From Deltaproteobacteria bacterium (GTDB lineage Bacteria; Myxococcota_A; Polyangia; Haliangiales; JADYYK01), in contig JADYYK010000133.1 in the NCBI GenBank assembly GCA_020853705.1, positions 1 to 64,000 of the forward strand: a stretch of DNA of 64,000 bases. Direction: 5' to 3'. Below the pieces are notes generated by a model. The model made no database searches and was not told where the DNA came from. It saw nothing but the letters and a program-made list of their open reading frames with translations. Position 1 is the first letter of the stretch. Every line of letters begins with the position of its first letter. Made by a program: the position numbers and the translations under genes. Below are positions 36,752 through 45,363 of this stretch, piece by piece.

Positions 36752-37630
36752 ATGGCGCTCGTACACTGGGACGTTCAGAAGTCACGCTTTTCGTGCGGTG
36801 CTGCTTGCCTGCGCAACGCGTTGCAGGTTCTGGGCCGCAGCGTCACCGAGCACGAGGTGCGTCGTCGTGCACGCACCACGCCGCACGGTGGCACCAGCGA
36901 GCACGACATGATCCGCGCTATCCATTCCTATGGCTATCGCGCTCGTGTGGGTCGCTGGGCCAACCGCCTCGAGGACCGTGCCGCGGCCTGGAAGTGGCTG
37001 TGTGACGAGCTCGACGCCGGCCATCCCGTCATCCTCAACGTCGACGACCTGTCGCACTGGGTGCTCGCGGTTGGTCGCATGGGCAACAAGGTCGCCATCT
37101 CGGATCCGCAGCGCTCGCGCGGGATCGTGCCGGGGCGCGTGGTCAAGCTGTATGGCCGTCGCACCTTCCTGAAGCGCTGGTGGTGTTCCGCCCCGGCGCG
37201 CTGGACCGCTCACGGTGTGGAGTCGGAGTACTACGGTATCGCGCTGCGCCCGCGCACCCGCGCCGCCAAGCTGCGCGCCGCCATCGCGCCGCGTGTGACC
37301 GGTGACGTGCTGCGTCGCATCCTGGGCTCCGACTCGGTGTACATCGCCGATGTCGCGAAGGATCTGCGCACTCTGTTCCCGGCCCGCTCGGGTCGCGAGC
37401 ACGAGCCCGCGGGCGACTTCCTGGAGCGTCACCAGGAGACCCTGCTGGCCGCGATTCGCTACTGGGCCAAGGCGTCCGACGGGCGCCGGTTGCGCGCCGA
37501 GTTCTCGACCTACATCGCGGTCGCGCGCGCCATGCCCAACCTGGCCGCGCCGCGCAACGCTCGTCGAGTCATCGCGAACCTGACCGCGATGTTCGCGATG
37601 AACGGCGTCTTCCCCCCCAGCCGTCGCTGA
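36752..37630 (+). CDS. Stand-alone C39-like cysteine peptidase
   Basis: This 292-residue protein has a peptidase C39-type papain-like domain: Gln9 (oxyanion) and nucleophile Cys15 in QKSRFSCGAACLRNAL, His102 in DDLSHWVLAVG and Asp118 in ISDP. C39 domains usually form the leader-peptidase end of bacteriocin ABC exporters, but here there is no transporter domain, no signal peptide and no obvious precursor peptide next to it. A basic C-terminal half (about 150-292) is unassigned. ATG 36752 sits after GGAG; the longer reading from 36443 is rejected because it has no ribosome site and passes through the AT-rich spacer. Confidence 0.82.
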   Translation: MALVHWDVQKSRFSCGAACLRNALQVLGRSVTEHEVRRRARTTPHGGTSEHDMIRAIHSYGYRARVGRWANRLEDRAAAWKWLCDELDAGHPVILNVDDLSHWVLAVGRMGNKVAISDPQRSRGIVPGRVVKLYGRRTFLKRWWCSAPARWTAHGVESEYYGIALRPRTRAAKLRAAIAPRVTGDVLRRILGSDSVYIADVAKDLRTLFPARSGREHEPAGDFLERHQETLLAAIRYWAKASDGRRLRAEFSTYIAVARAMPNLAAPRNARRVIANLTAMFAMNGVFPPSRR

Positions 37631-37646
37631 GCACGTCGCCAGGCCT

Positions 37647-37669
37647 GGGCTGAGCCCGGCGCTCAGCCC
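37647..37669. terminator. Bidirectional hairpin terminator candidate
   Basis: A perfect 9-bp stem (gggctgagc / gctcagccc) with loop ccggc lies between the convergent C39 and P-loop kinase genes. No T-run follows on either side, so a Rho-dependent stop or transcript-end stabiliser is possible. Confidence 0.6.
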
Positions 37670-37719
37670 ACCGCCACGTCCGCTGCTCGTCGCCAGCCCC
37701 CTCGCTGACCCCTGGGCGG

Positions 37720-38238
37720 CTACTCCGCCCCGGCTGGCGCTCCGCTCACGAAGCGGACATCGCGGCCCTCACACTCGTCGTCGTCGAGCGGCTGCCACAG
37801 ATCGCTGGCCAGCTCGAAGAAGTGCGGCGGCACCACCATCGAGAAGGTCGCGCCCTGGTCCCGATTGCGGCGCTCGACGCGCTCGCGGCGTACCTCGCGC
37901 GGGGCGTCGAGGACGTAGACTGTCAGCGCATGGCCGGCAGCGTCGACGCGCTCGAACAGGCGCTCGCGATCGTCGCGGCGGATGAGGCCGATCTCGAGGA
38001 TGGCGTCCGTGCCCACGCTGAGCAGGCCACCTGCGATGCGCCAGATCTGGTCGATGCAGCGCCCAGCGCGCTCGACATACCACTCCATGACGCCGCTGGC
38101 GGGGCGATCGGGACTGAAGAGTCGCGTCATCCAGTCATCGAGCGTCAGGCGCACCGCACGGCGCTCCTCGGCGAGCTGCTGGGCAAAGGTCGACTTGCCG
38201 GCGCCCACCGGCCCGAGGATGAGGTGAAGCTGGGCCAT
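37720..38238 (-). CDS. P-loop ATPase/kinase of the zeta-toxin/AAA type
   Basis: This 172-residue nucleotide-binding protein has Walker A GPVGAGKST at residues 9-17, a TLDDWM segment after strand 2, and RRERVERRNRDQ as a lid-like Arg-rich region. The layout resembles small AAA_33/gluconate-kinase-like or zeta-toxin-like kinases. ATG 38238 is preferred over 38259 because AAGGA lies about seven bases before it. No antitoxin-sized partner is obvious, so an ordinary metabolite or tRNA-repair kinase remains possible. Confidence 0.83.
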   Translation of the reverse strand: MAQLHLILGPVGAGKSTFAQQLAEERRAVRLTLDDWMTRLFSPDRPASGVMEWYVERAGRCIDQIWRIAGGLLSVGTDAILEIGLIRRDDRERLFERVDAAGHALTVYVLDAPREVRRERVERRNRDQGATFSMVVPPHFFELASDLWQPLDDDECEGRDVRFVSGAPAGAE

Positions 38239-38306
38239 GCGCCGTCCTTTCTCAATCATTCCGGGTTTCTACATGTCGTGTCAGGGTCAGCTGCTATGCC
38301 TCGTGC

Positions 38307-38531
38307 ATGGGCACGACACATCCTCGGCAGCCGAATCCAGCTCCCTCGGCAACCCATGTCCGCAAGCCAGCGCGGCCGCGCGACCCGGCCCAGCAGCTGG
38401 AGCTCTTGCGTACCCCCACCCAACCCCGTGCGGCCCCGCGCAACCGGCCGACCAGCAGCCGCGTCCCCCGGTCAGAGGTGCGGCTGCACATCGCAAAGTT
38501 GATCGCGATGCTCGGTGATCGAGACCGGTGA
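38307..38531 (+). CDS. Possible small hypothetical protein
   Basis: This 74-residue reading starts at ATG 38307 with no clear ribosome site. Its C-terminus (SEVRLHIAKLIAMLGDRDR) looks helical and protein-like; the rest is Pro/Arg-rich. It ends 4 bp before the convergent frr stop. It may be real or chance in a 276-bp gap; nothing else was seen in that gap. Confidence 0.3.
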   Translation: MGTTHPRQPNPAPSATHVRKPARPRDPAQQLELLRTPTQPRAAPRNRPTSSRVPRSEVRLHIAKLIAMLGDRDR

Positions 38532-38535
38532 GGTC

Positions 38536-39093
38536 TCAGACCTCCATGATCTCTTTTTCCTTCTTGCCGACCAGCTCGTCCGCGACCTTGGTGCCCTTGT
38601 CGATGGCGTCCTGCACCGACTTGAGGCCCTTCTTCTCGTCGTCCTCCGACACCTTGCCCTTGCCCTTGAGCTCCTTGAGCTGCTCGTTGGCCTCGCGGCG
38701 GGCGTTGCGGATGGCGACCTTGGCGTCTTCGCCCTCCTTCTTGACCATCTTGGCCAGCTCCTTGCGCCGGTCCTGGGTCAAGGCGGGGATGGGCAGGCGG
38801 ATCATCTCGCCGTCGTTGTTCGGATTCAGGCCGAGGTTGGCGGTCTTGATGGCCTTCTCGATGGCGACCAGCAGCGACTTCTCCCACGGCTTGATGGTGA
38901 TGAGCTTGGGGTCGGCGACCTGGCACGACGCCACCTGGTTCAGCGGGGTCATGGTGCCGTAGTAGTCGACCTTCACCCCATCCAGCAGCGACAGGTTGGC
39001 GCGACCGGTGCGGATCTTGGCGAGCTCGCGCTTGAGCGACTCGGTCGCCTTGTCCATCTTGCCCTGCAGCTCCTTCAACACGTCGCTGACCAT
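38536..39093 (-). CDS. frr: Ribosome recycling factor
   Basis: This 185-residue RRF works with EF-G to split post-termination ribosomes. Family blocks: KIRTGRANLSLLDGVKVDYYG (with ASCQVADPKLI), LGLNPNNDGEMIRLPIPALTQ, and a long C-terminal coiled coil. ATG 39093 is 31 bp after the pyrH stop. It is the last gene of the rpsB-tsf-pyrH-frr cluster. Confidence 0.97.
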   Translation of the reverse strand: MVSDVLKELQGKMDKATESLKRELAKIRTGRANLSLLDGVKVDYYGTMTPLNQVASCQVADPKLITIKPWEKSLLVAIEKAIKTANLGLNPNNDGEMIRLPIPALTQDRRKELAKMVKKEGEDAKVAIRNARREANEQLKELKGKGKVSEDDEKKGLKSVQDAIDKGTKVADELVGKKEKEIMEV

Positions 39094-39124
39094 GAGGTTC
39101 CTCGCTGTTGTGAAGGGGGAAAAA

Positions 39125-39883
39125 TCAGTGCGCGGTCGCGCTCGATCCGTCGGGCAGCTCGGCGGTGACGGTGGTGCCGACGTCCTCGCCCAGGATGACG
39201 CGCTTGATGTTGCCATGGCGGGTCAGATCGAAGACCACGATCGGCAGCCGGTTGTCCTTGCACATCGCCAGCGCGGTCGAGTCCATGACCTTGAGGTCGC
39301 GCTGCAGACAGTCGAGGTAGGTGATGCGGCTGAAGCGCTTGGCATCGCTGTGCTTGCGCGGATCCTTGTCGTAGATCCCGTCGACCTTGGTCGCCTTCAG
39401 CATGACCTCGGCGTTGATCTCCATCGCGCGCAGCGAGGCCGCCGTGTCGGTCGTGAAGTAGGGATTGCCGGTGCCGGCGCCGAAGATGACGACGCGCCCC
39501 TTCTCCAGGTGGCGCACCGCGCGACGGCGGATGTATGGCTCGGCCAGCTCCTGCATGTGGATGGCCGACAGCACCCGCGTCATCACGCCGGCCTGCTCCA
39601 GCGAGTCCTGCAGCGCCAGCGAGTTCATCACCGTGGCCAGCATGCCCATGTAGTCGGCGCTGGCGCGGTCCATGCCCTTGGAGCTCTCGGACACGCCGCG
39701 GAAGATGTTGCCGCCGCCGACCACCAGCGCCGTCTCGACGCCGAGGTTGACGACCTCCTTGATCTCGCCCGCGATGCCCGCCAGCACGCCCGGGTTGATG
39801 CCGAACTTGTCGTCCCCCATCAGCGCTTCGCCCGACAGCTTGAGGAGGATGCGCTTGAACACCGGTCGCGGCGTGGTGGACAC
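39125..39883 (-). CDS. pyrH: UMP kinase
   Basis: This 252-residue enzyme of the amino-acid-kinase fold makes UDP from UMP. Motifs: [11 protein letters not shown] near the N-terminus, [23 protein letters not shown] and [13 protein letters not shown]. The start is GTG 39883. It sits between tsf and frr in the conserved cluster. Confidence 0.97.
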   Translation of the reverse strand: MSTTPRPVFKRILLKLSGEALMGDDKFGINPGVLAGIAGEIKEVVNLGVETALVVGGGNIFRGVSESSKGMDRASADYMGMLATVMNSLALQDSLEQAGVMTRVLSAIHMQELAEPYIRRRAVRHLEKGRVVIFGAGTGNPYFTTDTAASLRAMEINAEVMLKATKVDGIYDKDPRKHSDAKRFSRITYLDCLQRDLKVMDSTALAMCKDNRLPIVVFDLTRHGNIKRVILGEDVGTTVTAELPDGSSATAH

Positions 39884-39930
39884 GGGAACCCTCCCCCTCG
39901 AATGAACTGCTCGGGCGATGAAACCAGACC

Positions 39931-39955
39931 CCGCGCCGCCACGACGGCGGCGCGG
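39931..39955 (-). terminator. Strong hairpin between tsf and pyrH
   Basis: A 10-bp perfect GC stem (ccgcgccgcc / ggcggcgcgg) with loop acgac. On the minus strand it is followed by ggtctggttt, so it may be a partial terminator or an mRNA processing/stability site that lowers pyrH-frr expression relative to rpsB-tsf. Confidence 0.6.
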
Positions 39956-39967
39956 AGGCGCGTGCGA

Positions 39968-40621
<654 letters not shown>

Positions 40622-40665
40622 GGTTCGTCAATCCTCTTCCGTGCCGCTTCAGGGGCAGTGCAGAA

Positions 40666-40696
40666 ACCGGGCAGCCGCGGCTCGCGACCGCCCGGT
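40666..40696 (-). terminator. Hairpin between rpsB and tsf
   Basis: Arms accgggc / gcccggt (7 bp) enclose a loop that contains the self-complementary agccgcggct. On the minus strand it is followed by tttc. It may be a weak terminator or processing site that sets the rpsB:tsf ratio. Confidence 0.5.
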
Positions 40697-40716
40697 CTCG
40701 ATAGGTGGTGGAGCTG

Positions 40717-41619
40717 CTAGTTCGTGCTGCGGTCTTCGGGGGTCGCGCTGGCCTCGGGGGCCGCCTCGGCCGCGGCGCCCGCACGACGACGGGCCGCGAT
40801 CTCGACCTTGGGCCCCTCGCCACCCGAGTGCACGCGGATGACCTCTTCCTTCTCACCCACGTCGTGCTGATCGCGGCCGCGCACGGCGCGCTCGCGACCC
40901 AGCTTGGCGCCCGCGATGCAGGCGTCGGCGATCTTGGACGAGAACAGCTTGATGGCGCGGATGGCGTCGTCGTTGCCGGGGACCACGAAGTCGATCTGAT
41001 CGGGGTCGCAGTTGGTGTCGGTGACGCCGATGACCGGGATCTCCAGCTTGCGCGCCTCGGCCACCGCGATGTGCTCCTTGGCGGGGTCGATCACGAAGAT
41101 GGCGCCCGGGGTGTTCTGCATCGCCTTGATGCCGCCCAGCGACTTCTCCAGCTTGCCGCGCTCGCGATCCAGCTGCAGCGCCTCCTTCTTGGTGAGGCGC
41201 TCCAGGGTGCCGTCCTCGGCCATCTTCTCGATCGAGCGCAGCCGCTCCAGCGAGCCCTTGACGGTGCGGAAGTTGGTCAGCGTGCCACCCAGCCAGCGGT
41301 TGGTGACGAAGTGCTGGCCACAGCGCCGCGCCTCCTCCTGGATGACGTCCTGGGCCTGCTTCTTGGTGCCGATGAAGAGGACGCCCTCGCCGCGGGCGAC
41401 CGCGTTGACCACGTGCTCGTAGGCGCGGCGGAACAGCTTCACGGTGTGCTGCAGGTCGATGATGTGAATGCCGTTACGGGCGCCGAAGATGAAGGGGCGC
41501 ATCTTCGGGTTCCAGCGCTTGGTCTGGTGGCCGAAGTGCACGCCGGCCTCCAGCAGCTGGCGCATGGAGATGGGGTTGTCGTCGTTGCTCTGGGTGTCCT
41601 GCGTCTCGGTGCTTTCCAT
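40717..41619 (-). CDS. rpsB: Ribosomal protein S2
   Basis: This 300-residue S2 has family blocks [31 protein letters not shown] and [22 protein letters not shown]. There is a short acidic N-terminal lead (residues 1-17) and an extra about 35-residue Ala/Arg/Glu tail. ATG 41619 is inside a longer open frame; the extra upstream residues match nothing in S2. It is the first gene of rpsB-tsf-pyrH-frr, divergent from the RRM gene. Confidence 0.97.
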   Translation of the reverse strand: MESTETQDTQSNDDNPISMRQLLEAGVHFGHQTKRWNPKMRPFIFGARNGIHIIDLQHTVKLFRRAYEHVVNAVARGEGVLFIGTKKQAQDVIQEEARRCGQHFVTNRWLGGTLTNFRTVKGSLERLRSIEKMAEDGTLERLTKKEALQLDRERGKLEKSLGGIKAMQNTPGAIFVIDPAKEHIAVAEARKLEIPVIGVTDTNCDPDQIDFVVPGNDDAIRAIKLFSSKIADACIAGAKLGRERAVRGRDQHDVGEKEEVIRVHSGGEGPKVEIAARRRAGAAAEAAPEASATPEDRSTN

Positions 41620-41841
41620 GTGTTCTCTTCTCTTTCCGTTGGGCCTCCGCCACCTTCGTCGGGCCTCCGGATCGCGATCGCGAACGGCCGGGGTCCTCGA
41701 GTGGCGTGTGAATTTGAAACCGGGTGCTGATAACATGGGGCCAGGCGCCTTGCAAGGCTTGCAAGGCTTTGCAGCCATTGAAACGCTGGACATCGCAAGG
41801 GCCTAGCGGTAACAATTGAGCGAGCTACGGAGGATCGACCG

Positions 41842-42252
41842 ATGGCAGGTGCGCGGCTTTATGTGGGTAACCTTCCTTTCGACACGGACGAGGCGACGCT
41901 GCGTTCGGCGTTCGAGGCCGGAGGCCGGAAGGTGACCGAGGTGAAGGTGATTACGGACCGGATGACCGGTCAGCCGCGAGGCTTCGCCTTCGTGGAGATG
42001 GCCAGCTCGCAGGACGCCCAGGCAGCGATCTCGGAGCTCGACGGTCGCGACTTCGGCGGCCGCACGCTCCGCGTCAGCGAGGCGCGTGAGCGTGAGGGCG
42101 GCGGTGGCGGCGGTGGCGGCGGTGGCGGTGGTCGTGGCGGCGGTGGCCGCGGCGGCGGCGGCTACGGCGGCGGCGGTGGTGGCTACGGTGGCGGTGGCGG
42201 TGGCCGCGGCGGCGGTGGCCGCGGTGGCGATCGCGGCGGTTACGACCGCTGA
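41842..42252 (+). CDS. RRM RNA-binding protein with Gly-rich tail
   Basis: This 136-residue protein has one RNA-recognition motif (about 4-82): RNP2 LYVGNL and RNP1 RGFAFVEM, both intact. Residues 87-136 are a Gly/Arg/Tyr-rich low-complexity tail, as in cyanobacterial and myxobacterial Rbp cold-responsive proteins. It probably binds single-stranded RNA. GGAGG is about ten bases before ATG. The 222-bp upstream gap has gccttgcaaggc and a partial direct repeat at 41747-41767. Confidence 0.95.
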   Translation: MAGARLYVGNLPFDTDEATLRSAFEAGGRKVTEVKVITDRMTGQPRGFAFVEMASSQDAQAAISELDGRDFGGRTLRVSEAREREGGGGGGGGGGGGRGGGGRGGGGYGGGGGGYGGGGGGRGGGGRGGDRGGYDR

Positions 42253-42257
42253 TCCGC

Positions 42258-42279
42258 CCGGTCGCGGCAGCGCGACCGG
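42258..42279 (+). terminator. GC-rich hairpin after the RRM gene
   Basis: A perfect 9-bp stem (ccggtcgcg / cgcgaccgg) with loop gcag starts 6 bp after the stop codon. There is no real T-run, so it is a weak intrinsic terminator or 3'-end stabiliser. Confidence 0.6.
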
Positions 42280-42505
42280 TCTGCAACAGTTCGAGATCAC
42301 GAGTCACTGGCCCTGATCGGGCCTGGTGGGTTCGAGATCTATCGACCCGGCTCGCGCCGGCATCTCGGTGACGGCGCGAGGCCAGGGGCGAACCAGAGGT
42401 AGAGGCAGCAAACGGGCTGCGACGAGTCCTTGACTTGGTCGTGTCTGGGGTCGAAACTCGACTCGACTGACTACCCAGTCAGCGACTCGGCCGTGGAGGC
42501 TCTGG
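42280..42505. promoter_or_regulatory. Leader region of diiron paralogue B, with palindrome at 42467-42482
   Basis: No gene is seen. A TTGACT box at 42430-42435 is a possible -35. A perfect inverted repeat ctgact / agtcag with centre accc lies at 42467-42482, 23 bp before the start codon: a repressor-site position. It is shorter than the operator at 6167-6190, though both share TCAG/CTGA half-site elements. Confidence 0.5.
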
Positions 42506-43378
42506 ATGAACATCGAGTACCTGTTCAAGCCCGAGATCGAGCAGAAGTTCCCCCGCCTGGAGCGACTCTTCGAGCAGTCCAAGGAGGACTTCTGGAACGA
42601 GTCCACCGTGGTGGACTGGTCACAGCCCATCGACATGGTGCCCGAGAAGCGGCGCGCCCTGGCCCGGGTGCTGTCCATCATCTACTACGGCGAGCGGGCC
42701 GCGCTGGAGGTCTCGGCGCAGCTCATCAGCATGGTCGATGACGAGGAGTGCAAGTTCGCGCTGGCCGCCCAGGTCATCGAGGAGGCCAAGCACGTCTCGG
42801 TGTTCCGCCGGGTGCTGACCAAGCTGGACCAGATCCACCCGGTGGATCCCTGGTCGAAGCGGCTGCTGGCCGACCTGGTCCTGGTCAAGGACACGGTGGC
42901 CAAGCTGATCGGGATGCAGCTCATCGTCGAGAACGTGGCCAACCACCTGTTCGTCGAGATCGGGCGCGCCTGTGAGGAGGCCCCGCTGCTCAGCGAGGTC
43001 TTGAAGTACGTGGCGCGCGACGAGAAGAAGCACACCGGGATCGCCGCCATCTACCTGCCCAAGGTCCTGGAGCGCACCAGCACCCTCCGGCTGGAGTTCA
43101 TCAAGCTGCGCCAGGTGTACTGGTCGTTCTGTCTGGATCGAACCATCTACAACCACCGCTACGACGCCGATGCGCTGGGCATCGACCTGTTCGACGCCAT
43201 GATCAAGGGCATCAAGGCCCAGGAGCGCCTGGTCGAGTCGATGGGGACGCGGCGCGGGATCTGGAAGAACCGCTTCCTCGAGAGCCTGTCGCTGCGCATG
43301 TACCGCAAGCACAACGAAGAGAACGAGAGACGCGCCCAGCAAGGGCAGAAGGGCAAGGCATGGACGCGAGCAGCGTGA
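42506..43378 (+). CDS. Ferritin-like diiron protein (paralogue B)
   Basis: This 290-residue helical protein has the diiron ligand pattern YYGERAALEV, IEEAKHVSVF, QLIVENVANH and RDEKKHTGIA. It is homologous to the protein at 4500-5504, which is TetR-linked. It is probably a soluble oxidoreductase acting on an acyl or amine substrate. The downstream thioesterase gene overlaps its 3' end by 19 bp, suggesting a shared acyl-thioester substrate; that is inference. Confidence is high on fold, low on reaction. Confidence 0.86.
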   Translation: MNIEYLFKPEIEQKFPRLERLFEQSKEDFWNESTVVDWSQPIDMVPEKRRALARVLSIIYYGERAALEVSAQLISMVDDEECKFALAAQVIEEAKHVSVFRRVLTKLDQIHPVDPWSKRLLADLVLVKDTVAKLIGMQLIVENVANHLFVEIGRACEEAPLLSEVLKYVARDEKKHTGIAAIYLPKVLERTSTLRLEFIKLRQVYWSFCLDRTIYNHRYDADALGIDLFDAMIKGIKAQERLVESMGTRRGIWKNRFLESLSLRMYRKHNEENERRAQQGQKGKAWTRAA

Positions 43379-43803
43379 AGAACCTGGTCGAGAACCTGAT
43401 CCCGTTCGTGAAGAAGGCCGGTGTGGTGTCCCGGTCGCTGGAGCCCGGCCAGGTCACGCTCGCGCTGCCGCACGATGCCAGCAACCTGAACCCGATGGGG
43501 ATCGTCCACGCCGGCGCCAGCTTCACGCTGGCCGAGACCACCGCCGCGGCGCTGTGCGTGATGACCTTCGATGTGTCGAAGATGACCTTCATCGGAAAGC
43601 GCGTCGACATCGCGTTCCGTCGGCCCGGCAAGGGCGAGCTGCTCGGCAAGGCGACCATGGCGCCGGCCGACGTCGAGGCCGCCACGGCCAAGGCGCTGGA
43701 GGTCGGCAAGCACGACGTGCCCATCACCGTCGAGGTCACCGACAGCGCCGGCGAGCCGGTCGCCACCGCGACGGTGACCATGGCGCTGCGCAAGCTGGGG
43801 TGA
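43360..43803 (+). CDS. Hotdog-fold thioesterase (PaaI/DUF4442-like)
   Basis: This 147-residue protein matches the hotdog thioesterase layout: LNPMGIVHAGASFTLAETTAA is the central helix with the catalytic region, followed by β-strands IAFRRPGKGELLGKATM and ITVEVTDSAGEPVATATVTM. It probably hydrolyses an acyl-CoA. ATG 43360 overlaps the diiron gene, so the pair is translationally coupled. Confidence 0.9.
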   Translation: MDASSVKNLVENLIPFVKKAGVVSRSLEPGQVTLALPHDASNLNPMGIVHAGASFTLAETTAAALCVMTFDVSKMTFIGKRVDIAFRRPGKGELLGKATMAPADVEAATAKALEVGKHDVPITVEVTDSAGEPVATATVTMALRKLG

Positions 43804-43821
43804 AGTGCTAGCTTCTCCGGC

Positions 43822-45081
43822 GTGAGCGAGCGGCCGGAGTATGACTCCGATCTGAGGGGCGACGTCGCCGAGACCCGGCGCAGGTCGCGCAAGAAGATCG
43901 CGATCTTTTTCGCGGCGCACCTCATCGTGCTGCTGATCGTGTATGCCGCGCCGATCTGGTGGGTGGCGCGGCGCACCGACGCTGGCGTGGCTTGCGCGCG
44001 GCGCGCGACGAAGACGCCGCCGTTCGCCATCGCGCGCTGCATCTCGGCGCGGGGCGACCTGTGGAACGTGCGTTTTCTGCCCTGGATGCGCGGGCGGGTC
44101 CAGCGCGGCGAGCAGCGCATCGTGCTGGCCATGGCCAAGGGCTACGCCGAGCTGGTGCCGCACAAAGCGCTGACGGACACCCTGGCGCGCGCCGCCACCG
44201 ATACCTATCTGAGCGCGATCGCGCTGGGGGTCGACTACACCACGCCAGCGACCTGGGTCGGCCTGCTCGGCGACGACGCCATGGCCGCGGTCAGGAACCA
44301 TGGCACCCCGGCCGACTGGGACCCGGTGATGCGCGCCGAGCTGCGCCTGGCGCGCCCCGAGGCGGCGGTCGCGACGGCGCGCCGCATGGGCGTGCAGAAG
44401 GACGCCACCCTGGAGGAGCGCCGCCAGGTCGCGCTGTGTCTGGGCGCCGGCGCCGAGGCCGCCGCGGCGTGCACCCCGAAGACGCCGCGCGCGCTGTCCA
44501 CCAAGGCCGAGCTGCCGCAGGTCATCGAGGAGATCTGGGACGGCCGCTTCCCGGCCTATTCACCCGAGCCGCGTGGTGGCGACCCGAGCTTCGACAGCGA
44601 GCTGGCGCGCGCGCTGGGAGCCCTGCAGGTGGGGCGCTTCCAGCAGGCGCGCCTGGCGCTGGCGGCCACCCGCGTGGGCTCGCCGGAGCGGCCCGAGCCG
44701 GTGGCGCTGCTGTCGCTGCTCGACATGGTGCGCGGTGGTACCCCTGTCTCGGGCGAGGTCGAGGCGGTGCCCGGCGACCCGATCGAGCTGGCCGCCGAGG
44801 CCGCGCGCATGGGTCAGCTCGGGCTGCGCAGCGCGTGGGAGATCACCGACGGGCTGCTGGCGAAGGGCATCAAGCTGGGCGACGTCGAGGCGGTGGTGTT
44901 CGTGGCCTTCGCGGGGCCGCGCACGCTGCGCGAGCACATCGGCGTCTTCGTGCTGCTGGAGCGGCTGGCCACGCGCGCCGGCGATGGCGAGCGCGCCGAG
45001 CTGTGGGCCCGGCGTCGCGACAGCATGGCCAGGCTGTACGACACCCGGAGCGCGGCGCGCCTCGACACCACGGCGTTCTGA
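43822..45081 (+). CDS. Membrane-anchored hypothetical protein
   Basis: This 419-residue protein starts at GTG 43822. A basic N-terminus and one transmembrane helix (KIAIFFAAHLIVLLIVYAAP) are followed by an Ala/Leu/Arg-rich helical body of helix-pair character (solenoid or TPR-like), with no recognised domain. It lies 18 bp after the thioesterase stop and may belong to the same transcript. Function unknown. Confidence 0.8.
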   Translation: MSERPEYDSDLRGDVAETRRRSRKKIAIFFAAHLIVLLIVYAAPIWWVARRTDAGVACARRATKTPPFAIARCISARGDLWNVRFLPWMRGRVQRGEQRIVLAMAKGYAELVPHKALTDTLARAATDTYLSAIALGVDYTTPATWVGLLGDDAMAAVRNHGTPADWDPVMRAELRLARPEAAVATARRMGVQKDATLEERRQVALCLGAGAEAAAACTPKTPRALSTKAELPQVIEEIWDGRFPAYSPEPRGGDPSFDSELARALGALQVGRFQQARLALAATRVGSPERPEPVALLSLLDMVRGGTPVSGEVEAVPGDPIELAAEAARMGQLGLRSAWEITDGLLAKGIKLGDVEAVVFVAFAGPRTLREHIGVFVLLERLATRAGDGERAELWARRRDSMARLYDTRSAARLDTTAF

Positions 45082-45126
45082 TTTGTGGCGCCGCGCGCCG
45101 CGGGCGCAGGTATCTTCGAGCCCGTC

Positions 45127-45363
45127 ATGAAGCTGCCGCCCCTCCCGAAGACTCCGCGCCTGAGCGGGCTGGCGCTGGCCGCGGTGGCCCGCGCGGCGCG
45201 CACCCCGGTGCTGGCGAGCGTGCTGGTCGGGCGCATGACCGCGAGCATGGGCCTCGAGGCGCTGCGCGCGCTGCGGCCCGTGGCCCAGGCGCCCGCGCTG
45301 CGCTTCCGCGCCGGCGCGCGCCCTCGCGGTCGCGGCCCGGCCCAGGGACCCGACCAGGCATGA
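45127..45363 (+). CDS. Small Arg/Ala-rich hypothetical protein
   Basis: This 78-residue protein starts at ATG 45127 (MKLPPLPKTPRLSG). It is basic, with a short amphipathic middle (ALAAVARAARTPVLASVLVG). Its stop overlaps the amidase ATG (ATGA), so it is coupled to that gene. No family recognised; it may be a small partner or only a translational feeder. Confidence 0.6.
   Translation: MKLPPLPKTPRLSGLALAAVARAARTPVLASVLVGRMTASMGLEALRALRPVAQAPALRFRAGARPRGRGPAQGPDQA

Noticed and set aside
37720-38238. Zeta-type toxin of a toxin-antitoxin pair
   Set aside because: The fold is compatible, but there is no epsilon-like antitoxin gene next to it and the motif evidence is only a Walker A.
38294-38926. 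210-residue minus-strand frame over frr
   Set aside because: An out-of-frame shadow of the ribosome recycling factor gene, rich in Gln/Arg/Gly.
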